Positions 60,401 to 64,000 of a stretch of DNA of 64,000 bases are shown here, in pieces. The notes under the pieces were generated by a model, which was given only the letters and a program-made list of their open reading frames with translations, ran no database searches and was not told the DNA's origin. Source of the stretch: Membranipora membranacea. Lineage: Eukaryota; Bryozoa; Gymnolaemata; Cheilostomatida; Membraniporidae. Numbering within the stretch: the stretch's first letter is position 1; the number at the start of each line of letters is the position of its first letter. The position numbers were made by a program, and so were the translations under genes. Location of the stretch: the NCBI GenBank assembly GCA_914767715.1, contig OU612069.1, positions 4,650,001 through 4,714,000 on the forward strand, read 5' to 3'.

Positions 60401-60775
60401 GAGTTGATTTTCTCTAACTAATTTCTAAGGGCATGTTGTCCTCAAACATTCTGACAAATTTAAATATTTTGGAGTAATTTTAGATAAAAATATGAGTTTC
60501 AAATCACATGTCAATGAGATTAAACAAAACCTAACCCAGTCATAGCAAAATTTAAGAGAAATCCCCATACTCAGAGGGAACAAACTAATTGTACAAAAAG
60601 TCTGATATACTACAGTTGCAAGCATCTGACTCACCTGTCTGGAAGGCTGGTCAAGCCACAGTCAATCGCACGTATACTCTTCAATGATGGAAGTTCCCCC
60701 AATCCTGCAGGTAATGTCTGTAGGCCATTATTGTTACTAACATTCAATAACTCCAGTCTTGGCAGTTTGCAGATG
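42156..60775 (-). CDS. LRR-Roc-COR-caspase fusion gene (5' end outside the window)
   Basis: Eleven minus-strand exons join in phase to about 1180 residues: leucine-rich repeats (about 1-130), Roc GTPase (about 170-380), COR and Cys-containing segment (about 390-735), linker (about 735-835), caspase p20 (about 840-1000), interdomain linker (1000-1055) and p10 (1055-1165). ROCO proteins such as LRRK1/2, MFHAS1 and DAPK1 use the Roc-COR unit as a GTP-dependent switch. Caspases cleave after Asp. The combination suggests a ligand- or damage-sensing LRR that activates its own caspase through Roc-COR conformational change or dimerisation, probably in the cytosol. All catalytic positions appear intact. 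No death or CARD domain was recognised. More LRR exons and the start codon probably lie beyond 64 kb. Confidence 0.85.
42691..42800 (-). CDS. ROCO-caspase exon: start of p10 with S1-pocket Arg
   Basis: 110 bp, phase 1 in (acceptor CTATTGTAG), phase 0 out (GTAAGT). It encodes FAAPRNPGVGSPFIRALVAT, then LYTLGHRHDVVSLAEI. The APRNP stretch aligns with the SWRNP motif of caspases, whose Arg binds the P1 Asp and whose Asn is also conserved. GSPFIRAL matches GSWFIQSL. This identifies the domain as a caspase rather than a metacaspase or paracaspase. Confidence 0.85.
43057..43233 (-). CDS. ROCO-caspase exon: p20-p10 linker
   Basis: 177 bp, phase 1 at both ends (acceptor TTTTTTCAAAAAG, donor GTGAGT). 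It follows directly on the active-site Cys exon and encodes NREMLRDDLTTGTAAVRAPQ, then a Ser/Thr/Asp-rich stretch with several Asp residues (EVDNDTQDISVSD). In initiator caspases this linker is cleaved at Asp during activation, so these are candidate autoprocessing sites. Confidence 0.75.
43461..43698 (-). CDS. ROCO-caspase exon: catalytic His and Cys
   Basis: 238 bp, phase 0 in (acceptor TTTTACTAG), phase 1 out (GTAAGT). It encodes EIIEAIHYETQLTDPVGQSV, then GAFVLVLTSHGDEGCIIGSD with the catalytic His in SHGDEG. It ends GRPKIVFIQACAG with the catalytic Cys. The pentapeptide is QACAG; common versions are QACRG, QACQG and QACGG. Spacing between His and Cys is normal for caspases. Confidence 0.92.
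43797..43841 (-). CDS. ROCO-caspase 45-bp microexon in p20
   Basis: Fifteen codons (ALQSSLLDNIRPRSR) between CAG and GTAACT, phase 0 at both ends. They supply the helix between the substrate-binding loop and the SHG strand, restoring normal p20 length. The flanking intron on the 5' side is only 64 bp. Boundaries are by phase and alignment to caspases. Confidence 0.65.
43906..44136 (-). CDS. ROCO-caspase exon: start of p20
   Basis: It contains QTVYQMTECRGRALIVSNDY, then NQTRSGSEHDYQNIKCMLDK, then LGFVTVGEHKTYTAR. This is the caspase p20 opening: GxALIxxN and TRSGSExD, whose Arg is the other S1-pocket arginine. The donor is GTAAGC. The 5' boundary is uncertain. The frame is open to about 44184, but only the CTCAG acceptor at 44137 gives the required phase 0 among the sites I checked. 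Confidence 0.82.
44266..44465 (-). CDS. ROCO-caspase exon: linker between COR and caspase
   Basis: 200 bp, phase 1 in, phase 0 out (donor GTTTAT, weak). It encodes a Pro/Asp/Gln/Glu-rich segment (VKPDPPPVLTADDPGQSIPE, then MSEVQDVVEIMKRRQPQIDM). It is probably a flexible tether. A small helix is possible but no CARD, DED or death domain is recognisable. Confidence 0.7.
44535..44609 (-). CDS. ROCO-caspase 75-bp exon
   Basis: Twenty-five codons, phase 1 at both ends, encoding LKISEEGVRILDDYIRREET followed by TAG residues (Thr-Ala-Gly). The acceptor is GTTTCAAACAG and the donor GTCAGT. A charged helix is likely. Confidence 0.72.
44764..46685 (-). CDS. ROCO-caspase exon: last LRR, Roc GTPase and COR
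   Basis: 640 codons without interruption. First comes an LRR (LGQLTQLEGLHIGGN ... LSSIPES). The Roc GTPase follows: P-loop GKTKAGKTS at about 46416-46442, switch II DLGGHE at about 46270, and a G4-like LTHGDL at about 46065. COR follows, with ALQYVKEAGRIMWFQ and HRPSVLADVIRTLYDHADAQ resembling the COR core. The end holds Cys pairs (YCSHCLL, CPCD). Acceptor TTTTTCATGCAG, phase 2 in; donor GTAAGT, phase 1 out. In ROCO proteins the GTPase cycle regulates dimerisation through COR. Confidence 0.92.
46790..46950 (+). mobile_element. SINE fragment (same family as 20866-21130)
   Basis: It shares the SINE body: GGCGCAGTCATTGCAGCCTC, CTATTTCGCCGCCACGATGT and a TTTTAACCAACA tail, without a clear tRNA head. 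It lies in the intron just upstream of the Roc exon. Confidence 0.7.
46951..51734. other. ROCO-caspase intron (duplicated block, copy A)
   Basis: A large intron without other genes. Segments at 46960-47560 and 50610-51734 match 57080-57620 and 59100-60634 respectively. Examples: GAGCAACCCTGATTGTCACA at 47496 against GAGCAACCCTGATTATCACA near 57574, and GACATACTCATTCGAGAA at 51418 against 59596. A G-run lies at 47343-47359. Open frames here are not recognisable. Confidence 0.65.
51497..51716 (+). pseudogene. LINE reverse-transcriptase relic in intron (1)
   Basis: In broken plus frames the translation includes an RT-like FDKFKYLGEIL stretch and degraded HLIEIK-like sequence, the region after the YxDD box. 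It is the same relic as at 60325-60612, carried in the duplicated intron block. Confidence 0.55.
51735..51875 (-). CDS. ROCO-caspase exon: LRR pair, copy A
   Basis: 141 bp, phase 2 at both ends. It encodes ICTLPGLESLDVRNNKGLKK, then LPAGLGQIQSLKTIEAWGCG and LTSLPN: two leucine-rich repeats of about 23 residues (LxxLxxLxVxxNxxLxxLP). The acceptor is CCACAG and the donor GTGAGT. The upstream exon at 60635-60775 has the same length, phase and 65-70% similar sequence. Confidence 0.9.
51876..54379. other. ROCO-caspase intron, continued
   Basis: AT-rich intronic sequence. A pair of 45-bp direct repeats lies at 52801-52845 and 52929-52973. The first ~200 bp (to about 52060) match 60776-60930. No other supportable feature. 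Confidence 0.5.
52801..52973. repeat. 45-bp direct repeat pair around an 83-bp spacer
   Basis: AACATTGAAATAAGATTGGA with the following 25 bp occurs at 52801 and again at 52929, with a single base difference. The spacer contains CAGCCCCCAGCACCCTC. Confidence 0.75.
54385..54640 (+). pseudogene. LINE reverse-transcriptase relic in intron (2)
   Basis: The plus frame reads SDWYNCYKLLLNASKTDVMT, the conserved WxxxNKLxLNxxKT region following the YxDD box of non-LTR RTs. It then decays. It is not functional. Confidence 0.65.
55112..55375 (+). pseudogene. LINE reverse-transcriptase relic in intron (3)
   Basis: Tandem copy of relic 2 (KLILNASTTDFMALSYFDID-like codons), more diverged. Confidence 0.55.
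55851..57080. other. ROCO-caspase intron, no gene seen
   Basis: AT-rich DNA; the small frames at 56130 and 56172 have no recognisable features. Confidence 0.5.
57081..58198. other. duplicated intron block, copy B (start)
   Basis: Matches 46960-47800 with many small indels (ACTTGCAACAGGG, GGGGCTTACAGCGC, GGATAGTC). No gene is present. Confidence 0.6.
58199..58463. mobile_element. palindromic MITE (family of 14075-14580)
   Basis: Ends GGTAAATTCGCGACCTTGG and CCAAGGTCGCGAAGTTACC, with internal CATTTTCATTGGGCAATCC. It is single-length, so this copy shows the ancestral unit of about 265 bp. It is absent from duplicated block A, so it may have inserted after the duplication. Confidence 0.85.
58464..60324. 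other. ROCO-caspase intron (duplicated block, copy B)
   Basis: 59100-59660 matches 50610-51490. No gene is visible. The minus frame at 59781-60080 is not recognisable. Confidence 0.55.
60325..60612 (+). pseudogene. LINE reverse-transcriptase relic in intron (4)
   Basis: Best preserved of the four: codons for LYASKTNVLT, FKYFGVILDKNMSFKSHVNE and LREIPILRGNKLIVQKV lie in plus frames with frameshifts between them. It lies 23 bp from the LRR exon, antisense to the gene. Confidence 0.65.
60635..60775 (-). CDS. ROCO-caspase exon: LRR pair, copy B (first exon in window)
   Basis: 141 bp, phase 2 at both ends, encoding ICKLPRLELLNVSNNNGLQT, then LPAGLGELPSLKSIRAIDCG and LTSLPD. It splices in phase to 51735-51875. 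Because it enters in phase 2 it is internal, so earlier exons must lie upstream, probably beyond 64 kb. Confidence 0.9.
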
Positions 60776-62050
60776 CTGTGGTGGATAAATAACAGAATGT
60801 AAAAATACCATGTAATACTGCTTGTCAGTTGATGGAGCAAACACAATTGAGCAATGCATTCTATTAATAGGAGAAAGTTTCAGATTGATCAATTTCCCAT
60901 CTAAGTTGTAACAATCAGATATAGATAAATGTGTGATTTTTAAATCCCATGACAAAGAGATTAAATGAAGCCTAACCCAATCATAGTAAACTTTGAGAGA
61001 AAATGTAAGTTTTTAAATGAAACCTTAGCTGCAGTCGTGTACACAGGGTAAATAAAACTAAAGATTGAATATATCCTTATTACTTTAATTGATATATCTA
61101 AAAGAGTCCTAAGAGTCGATAGCAGATATTTAAACATCATGAATCTTAATTGACTTGAACTTAGACAAGGCAAAAGTATATCAATTTCATCATCAAGCGG
61201 TACCATTATTTATACCTTTCAACAGTTTTCGAACTGAATTGAATTGGTCTCACTAGTGAACTTTGGTGCCTATTTATTTGATGACTTGCCTCTGACCATT
61301 AAGCTGTGCCCTGATCTAAAATTATTCAACTTAGACGCCATAAGCCACCTTTTTTGTGCAGAATTATTAAACTTTTCTACCTCATAATACTTGTATTTTT
61401 ATTTGTCTTCTTCTAAAAATTTCAGCTGTAATCTCTTTATTTTTATATTTTGGTTTTCCTAGTAGTTCGAACACACTTTCATTATTTATTCTTTTAAAAG
61501 AAATCCTTGGTACCCGGGTTATGGACCATATTCCCTTGACTTATTAATACTACCAGCATGAATATGGAATATATATAAGTAATTATGTGAGTATTGTTTT
61601 AATTGAGGTTGTATCCCTGTTGATTCATATTACTTGTCATAGGTTTCAAGATTATATGTTACAAAGCAAGAAGATATCCATAGGTTGGTTGTTCCAAATT
61701 CCAACAATACTGATAAACCTATGGCATAAAATAATTAAATTAAAAATGTCGATCAGTTGCCACAACTCTGGAATTTAGTATTGCATATCTTTCAGCAAAT
61801 CAACAACACTCTGAATCATCAAAATCAAAAATATAGTCTGATGTGGCTGGCCGGTGGCTATATTTTTGTGTGCCTAATGCTGTTGCTGACAAAACACTAG
61901 AGTCAAGAAGTTTTGAAATATTACAACACAACGCAGTGGAATTCCTGTGTGTGCCCCTGAGCAATGTATGATGGTTGAGATACAATGCTTGGATGCTGCT
62001 TGAATTTGCTACTCTGTGACAGGAATTTGCGAGATCTAGTTTCTATCATC
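60776..62050. other. upstream intron of the ROCO-caspase gene
   Basis: 60930-61230 repeats part of the 730-bp unit (CATCATGAATCTTAATTGAC, CATCAAGCGGTACCATTATT). Nothing else is supportable. Confidence 0.5.
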
Positions 62051-63475
62051 AGTGCTAATAGTGTTGCTTGTATGTATGTATGTTTATATTTGGTCTCAAT
62101 CTCTGAGAAATAAAACTGTCTCTGTAGGGTGCTCTGTAAAAATTGTTAAAACTGTTGATTCTGTAAATATAATTAAAATGATAAGACCATAAAAAAAATA
62201 CTATTACTTTTGGAAGACACTATTTAGGTATTTTATACATTCTGCTCTAAAACATTTGGCACGGATCTGCACGCGGAACTTGACTGATTGATATCTGCCT
62301 GACGGCAGCTGGTTAAGACGGAGTAGTGGTTCATCTTCGGTGGCAATCATACGGAGGCTCTTTACTTTCAGTATATTAGAGTAAAGGTCGTCTACGGGTG
62401 TGAACGTAAGTTCTCCTGATAGGTAACCTGCAGTTCTTATCACAGATTTTAACTTTTTCTTAGAGTCTGCGCTCAGATGACTATATAGCACAACCAGGTG
62501 GTAGGTGATTACTGACTCTATGAAGGACTTGTAGCAGGTCGTTATTAGTTTCTCAGTGACACCGAGATGGTATAGCTTGGCGATTATATGTAGCCTTTGG
62601 CGAGCTTTCGCTGTAGTTTTCAAGGTGTTCAGAGTAAAATCCAGTTTGTTGGTAATAATGGTGCCTAAGTATGTAAATTGTTCTACCTGCTCAATTGAAG
62701 TATTGTTTACAAGCAGTTGTGGGTAGCTTGGGTTATCCCTTGCATTGCACATGACCATTTCTTTTGTTTTCTTTGCATTGAGTATTAGGTCATTATCCGC
62801 GCACCATGAGTTGGTGGTATTAGTCAATGTTTGAAGTTCAGATGGCTGGTTTTCTGTCAACAATTCAATGATCACAGTGTCGTCGGCATATTTTACTAGT
62901 TTGATGTTGCTTGTTGATGGCATATCGACAACATAAAAGGAGAATAGCAGTGGGCTGATGACGCATCCCTGAGCACTTCCAGTTGAAGTGCTCAATGATT
63001 TTGACATGTTGGGTGATGTAATAACTCGCTGTGTTCTATTTGTAAGGAAGTTATATAGCCAGTTGATGATGTTAGGATTGATGTTGTAGCTATCGAGTTT
63101 GCTGATTATTGTGGCAGGATTGATGGTGTTAAAAGCACTAGAAAAGTCTATAAAAAGAGCTCGGACCCGATTTTTAGCATGGCTGTCAAGATGTTCAGTT
63201 ACCGAGTCGATCAGAGTGATTAGAGCATCTTCAGTAGACCTACCAGACTTATACGCAAACTGGGTGGGGTCGTCTAGTAATGGTGAGAGTCGTTTAATAA
63301 CCAGATGCTCGAGACATTTGCCCACGATGGAGGTGGGGGCTATCGGCCTAAAATCTTTAGGATCTGATGCCCCTGCACACTTAGGAATAGGTTTGATATT
63401 TGCTGTTTTCCAAACTCTAGGCATAACACCTTCCTGAAGTGATCGATTAAAAAGCAGTGATGTGTAAACTTGCTG
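62051..63475 (-). mobile_element. LINE, 5'-truncated, with intact reverse-transcriptase frame
   Basis: An uninterrupted minus-strand frame (63424 to 62204, 406 residues; the frame is open to about 63475). Segments in order: RVWKTANIKPIPKCAG, FIDFSSAFNTINP, SAQGCVISPLLFSFYVVDM, the catalytic VKYADDTVII (YADD), LILNAKKTKEMV and QFTYLGTIITNKLD. The 3' UTR ends in a TATG-type tail near 62067-62080. No endonuclease or ORF1 is present, so it cannot move alone, but its intact frame indicates a recent insertion. It is the reference for the rearranged copy at 704-2940. Confidence 0.92.
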
Positions 63476-64000
63476 TAAGGTTATGATCTGGGCAAGATAC
63501 TGAAACTTGGTGGCCTGAAGTTAGAAGAAGCAAGCTCATAAGACTTAACAAGTTATCCTATAGGTATTAAATAATTAAGAGTGTACTGTGATACAATATT
63601 TCTCTGTCATGTGGAGGTTTCTAAAATTACTAGTTCTCCTATCATACCTAGGTACTCTTTATATTCTGCTTTCACAATTAAATATGGGTTCCATTTTCAT
63701 ATTACGGACAAAAATCTAAGTCGGCATTCGATACTCATAATCTGATATTATTTTAAGTGATGTCATGTTAGAATACAAGACTACAGGTTCACATCAAATC
63801 TTCAGTGTGATATTAATATTGTATCATTGTATTGTGCTGAGTGTGAGGCCTCTATACAATTCCATGCTTTTCATTGTTTCAACCTTTGGTAAACAAAAGA
63901 ATCCTTTATATGCTGTGCCTGATTCTTTTCAATAGATGATAAATGTAGCATGTCAGCTTGCATCCAAAGTTTTTATGAGAAAATTCAGAATAAATTTTCC
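63476..64000. other. AT-rich DNA at window end
   Basis: No exon or repeat could be supported; probably still intronic to the minus-strand gene. Confidence 0.45.

Overview
The window comes from a metazoan nuclear genome, most likely a marine invertebrate. It is AT-rich and intron-rich, with GT-AG spliced genes spread over tens of kilobases, non-LTR retrotransposons with microsatellite tails, tRNA-derived SINEs, many palindromic MITEs and minisatellite DNA. The sequence alone does not fix the phylum. Nothing looks bacterial or viral.

Layout. 1-5.9 kb: a 64-bp minisatellite with a 753-bp higher-order repeat, interrupted by a rearranged LINE. 6.0-7.5 kb: a long inverted-repeat element. 7.7-34.9 kb (+): gene A, an unrecognised many-exon gene for a low-complexity, Ser/Thr/Gln- and later Lys/Arg-rich protein with an AT-hook-like motif, an RVxF-like motif and nuclear-localisation-like clusters. 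Its ten 3' exon units join in phase, but its 5' part and large central exon carry in-frame stops, frameshifts and transposon insertions. Its introns hold several palindromic elements, including a nested ~5-kb fold-back (18.1-22.9 kb). 35-42 kb: intergenic DNA with a LINE copy (37.5-39.06 kb) and an array of TATTGTAAACTGTCCCCCC units.

42.2-60.8 kb (-): the most interesting gene. Eleven exons join in phase to give leucine-rich repeats, a Roc GTPase domain, a COR domain, a Cys-containing segment, a linker and a complete caspase (p20 and p10, with catalytic His, catalytic Cys and S1-pocket arginines). The 5' end lies beyond the window. A caspase fused in cis to a ROCO-type GTPase with an LRR sensor would be a one-polypeptide counterpart of NLR/apoptosome platforms, which recruit caspases in trans. 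Two of its LRR exons lie in duplicated intron-exon blocks. 62.0-63.5 kb (-): the best-preserved LINE reverse transcriptase in the window.

Gene A and the ROCO-caspase gene are convergent, with about 7 kb between them. I see no evidence that they work together. All exon boundaries were inferred by eye from GT/AG sites and reading phase.
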